Shown here piece by piece: positions 17,931 through 26,023 of a DNA stretch of 64,000 nucleotides. Numbering within the stretch: position 1 is the first letter of the stretch; every line of letters starts with the position of its first letter. The stretch spans positions 1 to 64,000 of the forward strand of contig NZ_BOOF01000029.1 in the NCBI RefSeq assembly GCF_016863095.1, read 5' to 3'. The DNA is from Microbispora siamensis. GTDB taxonomy: Bacteria > Actinomycetota > Actinomycetes > Streptosporangiales > Streptosporangiaceae. Below the pieces are notes generated by a model. That model saw only the letters and a program-made list of their open reading frames with translations. It was not told the DNA's origin and did not search any database. The translations under genes were made by a program, and so were the position numbers.

Positions 17931-18413
17931 CTAAGCGTCAGGGGTCAGGCGGGCCAAGATGGCGGCGACGGCGGAGCCGGCGTCGGCGTTCCCCTCGTCG
18001 ATGGCGGTCGTGACCGCGTCGGCCTCCACGGCCAGGGCCCGCAGGTCCAGCCCGTAGGGCCGGGTGGAGCCGTACGCGCCGAGCCGGGCGGACCCGCGGG
18101 TCAGCAGGGCGGCGGCGCCGGAGAGGTTGCCGCGCTGGATGTGCGTCAGACCGACGCATATCTGCGCGAGCCCCTGCCACAACTCGCGTTCCTCGGCCGG
18201 GCCGGTCTTCCAGCGGGCCTCCAGCACCTCGTGGGCGTGGAACGGCCGGCCCGCCGCGAGCAGTTTCCTGGCCTCCTCCAGCGCCTCTTCGGCGGCGGGG
18301 GCGTAGTCGTCCGGCACCCGGGGCACTCCCTCTGTGCCTCTGGGGAGCGGCCTGCCGTACTCGTCGCGAGGGCGTGCATTGCGGGGGCGACCCGCTTCGT
18401 CACGGTCACGCAT
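17931..18413 (-). CDS. DUF309 protein
   Basis: 160 residues: a basic, charged N-terminus followed by the DUF309 helical core with GRPFHAHEVLEARWK and LWQGLAQICVGLTHIQRGN. The paired HAHE/W residues are the family signature. Function is unknown; DUF309 proteins are small helical-bundle proteins. It stands alone on the minus strand, convergent with marP. Confidence 0.85.
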   Translation of the reverse strand: MRDRDEAGRPRNARPRDEYGRPLPRGTEGVPRVPDDYAPAAEEALEEARKLLAAGRPFHAHEVLEARWKTGPAEERELWQGLAQICVGLTHIQRGNLSGAAALLTRGSARLGAYGSTRPYGLDLRALAVEADAVTTAIDEGNADAGSAVAAILARLTPDA

Positions 18414-18659
18414 GGTCTCTCCGCAGGGCGCGTGGGCGGTTCAGAGCGGCCGAAGCGGCGGCGATCTCCCGGAGCACCCGGAGATCAACCAGGAAGTTGG
18501 GCCACTTCAGGGCACATTTCTACTATCTTCTACAAGATCACGGGTACCGATCGGGCAGCCGGGGCGGCCACACTGGGGCGGTCACGGCGGGTGAGACGGG
18601 CGACGGCGGGACCATGCCCGGCGCCGGACACCAGGTCAGCGGCGGGTTGAGCGACCGGT

Positions 18660-19580
18660 TCAGCGGTCGGGTTCGGGGTCGGAGAGCCAGGAGACGAGTT
18701 CGGCGTTGAACTGCTCGGGGCGCTCCTCGTGCGGGAAGTGCCCGGCGCCCTCGATCAGCCGCCAGCGGTACGGCGCGGCCACGAACCTGCTGGAGCCCTG
18801 CGCGGTCCGCGGCAGGATGCACGGGTCGAGCGCGCCGTGCAGTTGCAGCGTCGGCGCCTCGATCTCCGCGCGCATCTGACGGGCGTAGCGGAAGCCGTCA
18901 GGGCGGAGCTGGGACCGGGCGAACCAGCGGTAGTACTCCAGCGCGCAGTGCGCCACAGCCGGGAGCCGCATCGCATCCCGGTACACCCGCGTCACGCCGT
19001 CGCCCGGCCACTGCGGCCCGGCCCACCGCTCGACGAGCCTGCCCACCGCGGCGCCGCCCCTGCGGGTCAGCTTCCGCTCCGGCAGGAAGGGGAGCTGGAA
19101 TCCCAGGGCGTAGCGGCTGGCCCTGAGCTGCCCGAGAGGGTCGGTGAACAGCGCGGAGCGCATGCGCAGCGGATGCGGCGCCGACACCGGCACCAGCCGC
19201 CGCACCACCTTCGGGTCGAGGACGCCCATCGTCCAGCCCAGCAGGCCGCCCCAGTCGTGGCCCACCACGATCGCGCTCGTCTCGCCGAGCGCCCGCACCA
19301 GGCCCGCCGCGTCCACGGCCAGCGTGGGCAGGTCGTAGCCGCGCGGGGGCTTGTCGCTGGTGCCGTAACCGCGCAGGTCGACGGCGACGGCCCGGTAGCC
19401 GGCCTCCGCCAGCGCGGGAAGCTGATGCCGCCAGGTCCACCAGAACTGGGGGAACCCATGCAGCAGCAGGACCAGCGGCCCGTCTCCGGCCTCGGCCACG
19501 TGGAACCGCACACCGCCCGCGTGCACCACGCGGTGTGCCCAGGGGCCGTCGACCTCGATCAGCGTCTCGTCAACCGGCAT
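18660..19580 (-). CDS. ephE: alpha/beta hydrolase, epoxide hydrolase-like (EphE type)
   Basis: 306 residues. HGFPQFWWTW contains the HGxP oxyanion motif and VGHDWGG holds the nucleophilic Asp. Later residues include the EGAGHFPHEERPEQFN block with the catalytic His. The cap domain carries the Tyr-rich segment expected of epoxide hydrolases. Its location between marP and a holin-like membrane protein matches Rv3670 ephE. It overlaps the upstream gene by 11 bp, so the two are co-expressed. Confidence 0.85.
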   Translation of the reverse strand: MPVDETLIEVDGPWAHRVVHAGGVRFHVAEAGDGPLVLLLHGFPQFWWTWRHQLPALAEAGYRAVAVDLRGYGTSDKPPRGYDLPTLAVDAAGLVRALGETSAIVVGHDWGGLLGWTMGVLDPKVVRRLVPVSAPHPLRMRSALFTDPLGQLRASRYALGFQLPFLPERKLTRRGGAAVGRLVERWAGPQWPGDGVTRVYRDAMRLPAVAHCALEYYRWFARSQLRPDGFRYARQMRAEIEAPTLQLHGALDPCILPRTAQGSSRFVAAPYRWRLIEGAGHFPHEERPEQFNAELVSWLSDPEPDR

Positions 19581-20070
19581 CGCTCACGGACTCCCGGTGG
19601 GCGCCCACCTGCCCGGCGGTCGGCCCCGTGTACGGCGGCGGCGCCGGAGCCGCGGGCCGCGGCGCGGGGGCCGGGACCCTCTCCGGCAGCTCCTCCTCCG
19701 CCTCCTCCGGCCCCGCCAGGCCGCGCAGGCTCCGCCTGGTGCGCTTCATGCCGGTCAGTCCCTTGAGCCGGCGGTAGCCGACGAGGACCAGCAACCCGGC
19801 CATCAGGAGGTAGAACACCGTGACGATCGTGAACGCGAGCCACGTGGCCAGCCCCGCGGCCACGAGGGCGTACGCGATCGCGAACGAGGCCAGGATCAGG
19901 CAGAGATGCCCGATGAAGGCCGCGGCGCCGAACAGCCCGGCGGCCGTGCCGACCCGCTTCGCGTCGAACTTGAGCTCGGCCTTCGCCAGCTCGATCTCCG
20001 ACCGTACGAGGGTGGAGATGTGATGGCTCGCCTGGGCGACCAGCGCACCGAGCGATTCGTCCTCGGGCAT
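19570..20070 (-). CDS. phage-holin-superfamily-like membrane protein
   Basis: About 166 residues: an amphipathic N-terminus (ISTLVRSEIELAKAEL), two membrane helices and a Pro/Ala/Glu tail. The EIxLAKAEL segment and two-helix layout match the actinobacterial phage-holin-III-like family (Rv3669). A role in lysis is not implied. ATG 20070 has AGGAG 7 bp upstream; an in-frame ATG at 20097 does not. It is coupled to ephE. Confidence 0.8.
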   Translation of the reverse strand: MPEDESLGALVAQASHHISTLVRSEIELAKAELKFDAKRVGTAAGLFGAAAFIGHLCLILASFAIAYALVAAGLATWLAFTIVTVFYLLMAGLLVLVGYRRLKGLTGMKRTRRSLRGLAGPEEAEEELPERVPAPAPRPAAPAPPPYTGPTAGQVGAHRESVSDAG

Positions 20071-20302
20071 GAGCGATCTCCTATCTGCGACTATCAAACA
20101 TCATCTCGTGCCCGTCCGCGCACGTGCACGTGAAGCCCCTCGCCTGTGGATGACCGTAGTCCGAAGGCCGCACACGCGAAGACCTGCCCGCAGACGGCCG
20201 GAATATGACGGCTCAGGCGATCTGTGCGCTCCCCGCCGCCCCCGGCGTCGCACTGGCCCGCGGCCGGACGCGGAGACGGGGAAACCGGCGCGGAGACGAG
20301 GA

Positions 20303-20331
20303 AAGGCGTGGACGCCGGTCGTCCACGCCTT
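20303..20331 (-). terminator. terminator of acs
   Basis: An 11-bp perfect stem (AAGGCGTGGAC and its complement) 26 bp beyond the acs stop codon on the minus strand. Confidence 0.65.
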
Positions 20332-20356
20332 CCTCACGAGATCGGGCGGCTCGCGA

Positions 20357-22333
20357 TCAGTCGTCGCTCTTGGCGCTGGGCAGCTTCTCCGCGATCAGGT
20401 TCATGACCGAGCTGTCGGTCAGCGTGGTGACGTCGCCGAGCGAGCGGTTCTCCGCCACGTCGCGCAGCAGCCGGCGCATGATCTTGCCGGAGCGGGTCTT
20501 CGGCAGCTCGGGCACGACCAGGATCTGCCGCGGCTTGGCGATCGGGCCGAGCGTCTTGGCCACGTGGGCGCGCAGCTCGGCGGCGATGTCGTCGCTCTCC
20601 TCCGCGCTGCCGCGAAGGATCACGAAGGCCACGATGGCCTGGCCGGTCAGCGGGTCGGTGGCGCCCACGACGGCCGCCTCGGCCACCTTCGGGTGGCTGA
20701 CCAGTGCGCTCTCGACCTCGGTCGTGGAGATGTTGTGCCCGGAGACCAGCATGACGTCGTCGACCCGGCCGAGCAGCCACAGGTCGCCGTCCTCGTCGCG
20801 CTTGGCGCCGTCGCCGGGGAAGTACATCCCCTCGAACCGCGACCAGTAGGTGTCGACGTAGCGCTTGTCGTCGCCCCAGATGGTCCGGAGCATGGACGGC
20901 CAGGGCTCGCGGACCACGAGGAAGCCGCCGCCGCCGTTCGGCACCGAGTTGCCCTGGTCGTCGACCACGTCGGCCGCGATGCCGGGCAGCGGCTGCATGG
21001 CGGCGCCGGGCTTGGCGGCCGTGACGCCGGGGAGCGGGCTGATCATGATGCCGCCGGTCTCCGTCTGCCACCACGTGTCCACCACGGGGCAGCGGTTCGC
21101 GCCGATGTGCTCGCGGTACCAGACGTACGCCTCGGGGTTGATCGGCTCGCCGACCGACCCGAGCACCCGCAGGGACGACATGTCGTACTTCGCGGGGATG
21201 TCGTCGCCCCACTTCATGAATGTACGGATCGCGGTGGGGGCGGTGTAGAGGATCGTGACCTTGTACTTCTGCACGATCTCCCAGAAACGGCCGCGGTGCG
21301 GGGTGTCCGGGGTGCCCTCGTAGATCACGCTGGTCGCGCCGTTGGCGAGCGGGCCGTACACGATGTAGGAGTGCCCGGTCACCCAGCCGATGTCGGCCGT
21401 GCACCAGTAGATGTCGGTCTCGGGCTTGAGGTCGAAGACCGCGTGGTGGGTCCAGGCGACCTGGGTGAGGTAACCGCCGGTGGTGTGCAGGATGCCCTTC
21501 GGCTTCCCGGTCGTGCCGCTGGTGTAGAGGATGTACAGCGGGTCCTCGGCGTCGTGCGGCACCGGCTCGTGCTCGGCGGGCTGGCGGTCCACGAGGTCGT
21601 GCCACCAGACGTCCCGCTCGGTGACCGCGACGTCCTGGCCGGTCCTGCGCACCACGAGGACGTGCTCGACGCCGGGGCACTCGGCGACGGCCTCGTCGAC
21701 CGTCGGCTTGAGCGCGCTGGGCGCGCCGCGGCGGAAGCCGCCGTCGGCGGTGACGACGACCTTGGCGTCCGCGTCATGGATACGGCTCTTCAGGGCGGAG
21801 GCGGAGAAGCCGCCGAAGACCACCGAGTGGATCGCCCCGATCCGGGCGCAGGCCAGCAGGGTGATCGGCAGCTCGGGGATCATCGGCATGTAGACCGCGA
21901 CCCGGTCGCCCTTGCGCACCCCCAGCTCCTGCAGCGCGTTGGCCGCCTTCGCGACCTCCTTCTGCAGGTCGGCGTAGGTGATCGTACGGCTGTCGCCCTC
22001 GGGCTCGCCCTCCCAGTAGTAGGCGACCTTGTCGCCCCGGCCGGCCTCCACGTGGCGGTCGACGCAGTTGTAGGCGACGTTCAGCTTGCCGCCGATGAAC
22101 CACTTGGCGAAGGGCGGCTCCCACTCCAGCGTGGTGTCCCAGCGCTGCGCCCACGTCAGCCGCTCCGCGGCGCGCTCCCAGAAGGCGAGCCGGTCCTGTG
22201 CGGCCTCCTCGTAGGCGTCCGCCGTGACGTTCGCGGCCGACGCCAGGTCCGCCGGAGGCTCGAACCGGCGCGTCTCGCTCAGCAGGTTCGACAGCGTCTC
22301 CTGGGTTTCCTGACCGGGGGTCTCGGTGGCCAC
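20357..22333 (-). CDS. acs: acetyl-CoA synthetase (AMP-forming)
   Basis: About 658 residues, the usual length for Acs. The AMP-binding motif [14 protein letters not shown], the acetate-pocket segment [25 protein letters not shown] and the A10 loop with [11 protein letters not shown] are all present; the last holds the Lys that is reversibly acetylated in this family. It converts acetate, CoA and ATP to acetyl-CoA. GTG 22333 follows an AAGGAG spaced 6 bp, favouring it over the upstream 22348. It is divergent from the Fic-like gene, as in other actinomycetes. Confidence 0.95.
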   Translation of the reverse strand: MATETPGQETQETLSNLLSETRRFEPPADLASAANVTADAYEEAAQDRLAFWERAAERLTWAQRWDTTLEWEPPFAKWFIGGKLNVAYNCVDRHVEAGRGDKVAYYWEGEPEGDSRTITYADLQKEVAKAANALQELGVRKGDRVAVYMPMIPELPITLLACARIGAIHSVVFGGFSASALKSRIHDADAKVVVTADGGFRRGAPSALKPTVDEAVAECPGVEHVLVVRRTGQDVAVTERDVWWHDLVDRQPAEHEPVPHDAEDPLYILYTSGTTGKPKGILHTTGGYLTQVAWTHHAVFDLKPETDIYWCTADIGWVTGHSYIVYGPLANGATSVIYEGTPDTPHRGRFWEIVQKYKVTILYTAPTAIRTFMKWGDDIPAKYDMSSLRVLGSVGEPINPEAYVWYREHIGANRCPVVDTWWQTETGGIMISPLPGVTAAKPGAAMQPLPGIAADVVDDQGNSVPNGGGGFLVVREPWPSMLRTIWGDDKRYVDTYWSRFEGMYFPGDGAKRDEDGDLWLLGRVDDVMLVSGHNISTTEVESALVSHPKVAEAAVVGATDPLTGQAIVAFVILRGSAEESDDIAAELRAHVAKTLGPIAKPRQILVVPELPKTRSGKIMRRLLRDVAENRSLGDVTTLTDSSVMNLIAEKLPSAKSDD

Positions 22334-22593
22334 TCCGTACTCCTTCACAGCGTCTAAAAGTTGTCTCTCGTTCGGCCGCCTCGGCCAAGCTGGGGTATGT
22401 CGTGTCCCACTTCACCAGGCGAGCGGTGTCAAGTACAAGTAATCGGGGTGGGGGCGTTTTGTCCGGTTACCGCCTATAACCTGCCAACTTAGCGATAGGT
22501 GAGGAACTGGCCGAGACCGGCGTCGCCTTTGTGCGCTGAACGGCCGCACCTCCTCGGCGAACGACCTTCTACCGGCGGGTATGGTCGGGGGCT

Positions 22594-23370
22594 GTGAGCG
22601 ATCCCCTGGCCGTGATCGCCGGGCTGCCCGGCGTGCCCGAGGCCGTACAGGAGGCCCGAGAGGCCGTCGACCGGCTCTACCGGCACCGGGTGCTGCGCCG
22701 GCGCAGTCCCGAGGTGTCGGCCGAGTCGGCCCTGCGCGGCGCACGTGCCTCCGCCGCGATCGAGGGCGTGGACGTGCCGCTCGAGCCGCTGCGCATGGGC
22801 GAGGTGACCGATCCCGTCGTGCAGGGCGCGCTGCGCGCCTCGGCCGAACTCGGCCGGCTGGCCCCCACGTGGCGGTCGGCGCCGCGGCAGGTCCTCGCCC
22901 GGCTGCACGCGCTGGCGGCGGCCGGGCTGACCGCCGACCCCGGCAGGCCCAGGACCGTGCCCACGACCGCCGATCCGCTCGGGCTCGGCCCGGCGCCCGG
23001 GCCGGAGGAGACCGCGGCCCGCATGTCGGCCCTCGCCGGGCTGGTCACGGATTCCACCACGGCGCCCGCCCTCGTGCTCGCCGCGATCGTGCACGCGGAG
23101 CTGGCGGTGCTGCGTCCCTTCGGCGTGGCCGACGGCCTGGTCGCCCGCGCCGCCGAGCGGCTCACGCTGGTCGACCTCGGCCTCGACCCGAAGTCGCTCG
23201 CCGTCGTGGAGGTGGGCCACGCCAGTCTCGGCGACGCGTACGCCGAGGGCCTCAGGGCGTATCTCAAGGGCACGAGCGAGGGCGTCGGCACCTGGGTGAG
23301 GCACTGCGCCTCGGCGGTCGTCCTCGGCGTCCGCGAGACGACGGCGATCTGCGAGGCCATGTCCCGCTGA
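22594..23370 (+). CDS. Fic-like protein with degenerate active site
   Basis: 258 residues. The N-terminal part (ESALRGARASAAIEGVDVPL) resembles the inhibitory/helical segment in front of Fic domains. The region HAELAVLRPFGVADGLVARA aligns with the Fic loop HPFxxGNGRxxR, but the catalytic His is replaced by Arg and the Gly-Asn-Gly-Arg anion hole is lost. AMP transfer is therefore unlikely. Its place beside acs and before tadZ is conserved in actinomycetes, so it probably has another, maintained role. Confidence 0.7.
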   Translation: MSDPLAVIAGLPGVPEAVQEAREAVDRLYRHRVLRRRSPEVSAESALRGARASAAIEGVDVPLEPLRMGEVTDPVVQGALRASAELGRLAPTWRSAPRQVLARLHALAAAGLTADPGRPRTVPTTADPLGLGPAPGPEETAARMSALAGLVTDSTTAPALVLAAIVHAELAVLRPFGVADGLVARAAERLTLVDLGLDPKSLAVVEVGHASLGDAYAEGLRAYLKGTSEGVGTWVRHCASAVVLGVRETTAICEAMSR

Positions 23371-23875
23371 TCCACCCTCCACGGGCCGCTGCGGGCGGCG
23401 GTGGTGTGAGCAGGTGCGGTCGGCCGTGCCGGGCCGCCGTGGGTCGCGGTGATGCGGGCACGGTCCGTCGGGCCGTGTCGGGCGTCCGGGGGCGGCGGTG
23501 ATGCGGGCGCGGTCGGCTGGGCCGTGTCCCGCTGTCGTGCGCGCTGGTGTGGACAAAGCGGACGGCGTCCCTGGTGTGGAACGCCGTCGCCGGTACGTGT
23601 CACCGGGTTACCAAGCGTGCACCTGAATCTGTCGGAGCGGGTCAAGCCCGTCTCGACACGCCTCCCGCGGCTGGTCGCGCGTGGGTACCCGATGCCGTAC
23701 GCGGACCCGCAGGTCCGTAATCCCTTTTTACGTCCGATTCCCCGGGATGGAAACCCCTACGTCCAAGAGCTTTACCGAGTCACTTGGGTCATTCCTGTAC
23801 TTCTGTCCCCATTGATGCCGCATGTCGGCATTCAAGGTGTGATCGGTGACTCCTCGTGGCCGCCCTCCGTACCCG
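23371..23875. other. long intergenic region upstream of the 6S-like RNA
   Basis: About 500 bp with no convincing gene. The first half is GC-rich; from about 23,690 base composition becomes more even, suggesting promoter DNA for the downstream RNA. Confidence 0.5.
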
Positions 23876-23905
23876 TTGCGACCGCACCTGTCGACATGCC
23901 ACACT
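23876..23905 (+). promoter_or_regulatory. candidate promoter of the 6S-like RNA
   Basis: TTGCGA (23876-23881) and CACACT (23900-23905), separated by 18 bp, resemble vegetative-sigma -35 and -10 boxes. A start at about 23912 would open the transcript with GGGAAAA. Confidence 0.45.
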
Positions 23906-23911
23906 GACTCT

Positions 23912-24144
23912 GGGAAAAAATTTTACTCAGATTGGAGAGGGTTCTCGACGTACCTCTCGTGATCAGGCAGCATACGGTGTGTCTCTCCATACGGAACGGC
24001 GTGCGTGCCTCAGAGGCGTTGGAACCCTTGCCATGCCCTGGTCCCTTGTTTAAAGCTTTCTTCTAATACGGGACCGGCTCTACCCCCCCAGAGCCGGACC
24101 ACTAGGCGACCCCCGCTCTCCCCCCCGGCGGGGGTCGCCCTTTT
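23912..24144 (+). ncRNA. probable 6S-like RNA (scr3559/Ms1-type locus)
   Basis: A gene-free stretch between the Fic-like gene and tadZ ends in two hairpins, 24074-24097 (8-bp stem) and 24105-24139 (12-bp perfect stem) followed by TTTT. In Streptomyces the abundant 6S-like RNA scr3559, and in mycobacteria Ms1/MTS2823 (which binds RNA polymerase core), are encoded at this place next to ssd/tadZ. The call rests on that synteny, the promoter-like sequence and the terminator; I cannot fold or align it here. About 230 nt is within the expected size. The 5' end is an estimate. Confidence 0.6.
24105..24144 (+). terminator. strong intrinsic terminator
   Basis: GGCGACCCCCGC pairs perfectly with GCGGGGGTCGCC (12 bp), then C and TTTT. 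It separates the RNA gene from the tad operon promoter. Confidence 0.85.
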
Positions 24145-24194
24145 CGATCTACTTGCCCTGCGGCCATTAGCGGACGACCCGAACTGCCCGGGTC

Positions 24195-24221
24195 TTGTCC
24201 ACAGGCCGGGCTTCGTCCACA
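24195..24221 (+). promoter_or_regulatory. DnaA-box pair upstream of tadZ
   Basis: TTGTCCACA at 24195-24203 is a perfect actinobacterial DnaA box, and TCGTCCACA at 24213-24221 differs at one position. They lie in the tad operon's upstream region, between the terminator and tadZ. Confidence 0.5.
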
Positions 24222-24311
24222 GAACGCGGTTCGCTCTCCCGGTCCGGTCGCGGCCTCTCGCATGGTGGTCCTCCCGAACGCCGAGTCGTCCCGGACGACA
24301 GGGAGACACCG

Positions 24312-25397
24312 ATGCCACGCCCACTGGCCATAACCGACGATCAGGAACTCCTCGACGATCTGCTCCGCATCGCCGCCGCCGCGGGCGTCGAACTCGACGT
24401 GGCCCACGCGGCCGCCCACGCCCGGCCGTACTGGATCCGGGCTCCGCTGGTCGTGGTCGGCAGCGACCTGGCCGACGATCTGGCCGCCACGGGTCCGCCG
24501 CCCCGGCAGAACGTGGTCGTCGTGACGCGGACGGCCGACGACCCCGACATGTGGCGCAGGTGCGTCGCCGTGGGGGCGCACACCGTGCTGGAGCTGCCCG
24601 AGGCGGAGCGGCTCCTCGTGGAGGAGTTCGGCGACGCCGCCGAGCCCGTGACCAGGGCCGGCACGGTCCTGTGCATCGTGGGAGGGAAGGGCGGCGCCGG
24701 TGCCACCGTCCTCGCGGCGTCCCTGGCGCTGACGGCGTCCCGCGGCGGGCTGCGCACGCTCCTCGTCGACGCCGACCCGCTCGGCGGTGGGATCGACGTA
24801 CTACTCGGCCAGGAGGAGGCTCTGGGCGCCCGCTGGCCCGACGTCGTCGGGCGGGAGGGCAGGGTGAGCTTCGCCGCCCTTCAGGAGGCGCTGCCGACCT
24901 TCGGGGAGCTCACCGTGCTGTCGGCGCATCGCGGCGATCCGGTGCGCATACCCCGGGAGGCGATGCGCGTCGTGCTCGACGCCGCCCAACGCGGCTGCGA
25001 CCTGGTGGTGGTCGACCTGCCCCGGCATGTCGGCGAAGGCGAGGCGGAGGCGCTCGCCAGGGCCGCCGCGACGATCGTCGTCGTTCCCGCGGACCTGCGC
25101 GGGGCGCTCGCGGCGGCCCAGACCGTGACGCTGCTCCGGCCGGCGACCGGCGACCTGCGCCTGGTGATGCGCGCCGGAACGCTCGATCCGGAGGTCGTCG
25201 CGGCCTCTCTGGCGGTCCCGTGCGCGGGCGTGCTCCCGGAGGTGCGCGGACTCGTGGAGACGCTGGATAGGGGAGACCCGCCGCCGCTGCGCCGATCCCC
25301 GTTGGGCCGCTTCTGCGGTGAGCTGCTCGAGTCCCTCCTGGGCGGGCTCTCCCAGACCGGCAGGACCCGGCCGTCCGCCGGGGCGGGTGGCCCATGA
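24312..25397 (+). CDS. tadZ: TadZ/CpaE-like (Ssd) ParA-family protein
   Basis: 361 residues. An N-terminal receiver-like domain (LAITDDQELLDDLLRIAAAA) is followed by a MinD/ParA-type P-loop domain (IVGGKGGAGATVLAASLALT), DADPLGGG and VVVDLPRH. In Tad systems this protein localises the pilus machine; the actinobacterial form was named Ssd for an effect on septum placement. The deviant Walker A reads KGGAGAT, so the Lys normally before Thr is missing. GGGAG lies 6 bp before ATG 24312. Its stop overlaps tadA (ATGA). Confidence 0.9.
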   Translation: MPRPLAITDDQELLDDLLRIAAAAGVELDVAHAAAHARPYWIRAPLVVVGSDLADDLAATGPPPRQNVVVVTRTADDPDMWRRCVAVGAHTVLELPEAERLLVEEFGDAAEPVTRAGTVLCIVGGKGGAGATVLAASLALTASRGGLRTLLVDADPLGGGIDVLLGQEEALGARWPDVVGREGRVSFAALQEALPTFGELTVLSAHRGDPVRIPREAMRVVLDAAQRGCDLVVVDLPRHVGEGEAEALARAAATIVVVPADLRGALAAAQTVTLLRPATGDLRLVMRAGTLDPEVVAASLAVPCAGVLPEVRGLVETLDRGDPPPLRRSPLGRFCGELLESLLGGLSQTGRTRPSAGAGGP

Positions 25398-26011
25398 CCC
25401 GCCAAGGACCGGTGACCGTTCCCGGGGTCGGCGCGGATCTGGTCGAGGCGGTCCGCGTACGGCTGTCGCAGACCGGGGCCGCTCCCAGCGAGGCCCAGGT
25501 GGCGGCGGCCCTGCGCGCGGAGCGGGCCGTGCTCGGGGACGCCGAGGTCCTGGCCGTCGCTCGCACGCTGCGCGCCCACCTCATCGGCGCGGGCCCGCTC
25601 GAAGCCCTGCTGGCCGAGCCGGGCGTCACGGACGTCCTGGTCAACGGGCCGCGCGAGGTGTGGGTGGACGACGGGGACGGCCTGCGCAGGACGAGCGTGA
25701 CGTTTCCGGGCGACGACGAGGTCCGCAGGCTCGCCCAGCGTCTGGCCGCGGCGGCCGGGCGTCGTCTCGACGACGCCTGCCCCTACGTGGACGCCCGGCT
25801 CGCCGGCGGCGTGCGCCTGCACGCGGTCCTCCCGCCGATCGCGGCAGAGGGGACCTGCCTGTCCCTGCGGCTGCCGTCACGGCGGGCGTTCACGGTGGAG
25901 GAACTCGCCGCGGAGGGCGGAGCCGCCGTGCTCCGTGCGATCATGGCCGCCCGGCTGGCGTTCCTGGTCACCGGAGGCACCGGCACCGGCAAGCCGAATG
26001 TATGCCTATGA
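25394..26011 (+). pseudogene. tadA: tadA/cpaF 5' part, interrupted in the P-loop by the integrative element
   Basis: The Flp-pilus secretion ATPase. The N-terminal domain is present (LEALLAEPGVTDVLVNGPREVWVD, R/D-rich linker, RLPSRRAFTVEELA). Residues 195-200 read GTGTGK, and the native frame ends at the P-loop Lys codon (25991-25993). Beyond it the element adds Pro-Asn-Val-Cys-Leu and a TGA at 26009. The remaining 192 residues lie at 45004-45582; fused, they give a 392-residue protein with GGTGTGKTTML intact. As integrated, the protein lacks the Thr of Walker A, Walker B and the hexamer core, so it is inactive. Confidence 0.95.
25987..25993 (+). repeat. attL core of the integrative element
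   Basis: CGGCAAG is found here and at 44997-45003. Left of it the sequence is tadA; right of it the element begins CCGAATGTATGCC. Removing the DNA between the cores restores tadA in frame. Confidence 0.92.
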
Positions 26012-26023
26012 CATCATTAAACC

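Noticed and set aside
19570-20070. Genuine phage holin
   Set aside because: The holin-superfamily label applies to this conserved chromosomal membrane protein (Rv3669-like); there are no phage genes around it.
20069-22357. 762-codon plus-strand frame opposite acs
   Set aside because: A shadow of the complete acetyl-CoA synthetase gene, without a credible start region or domain.
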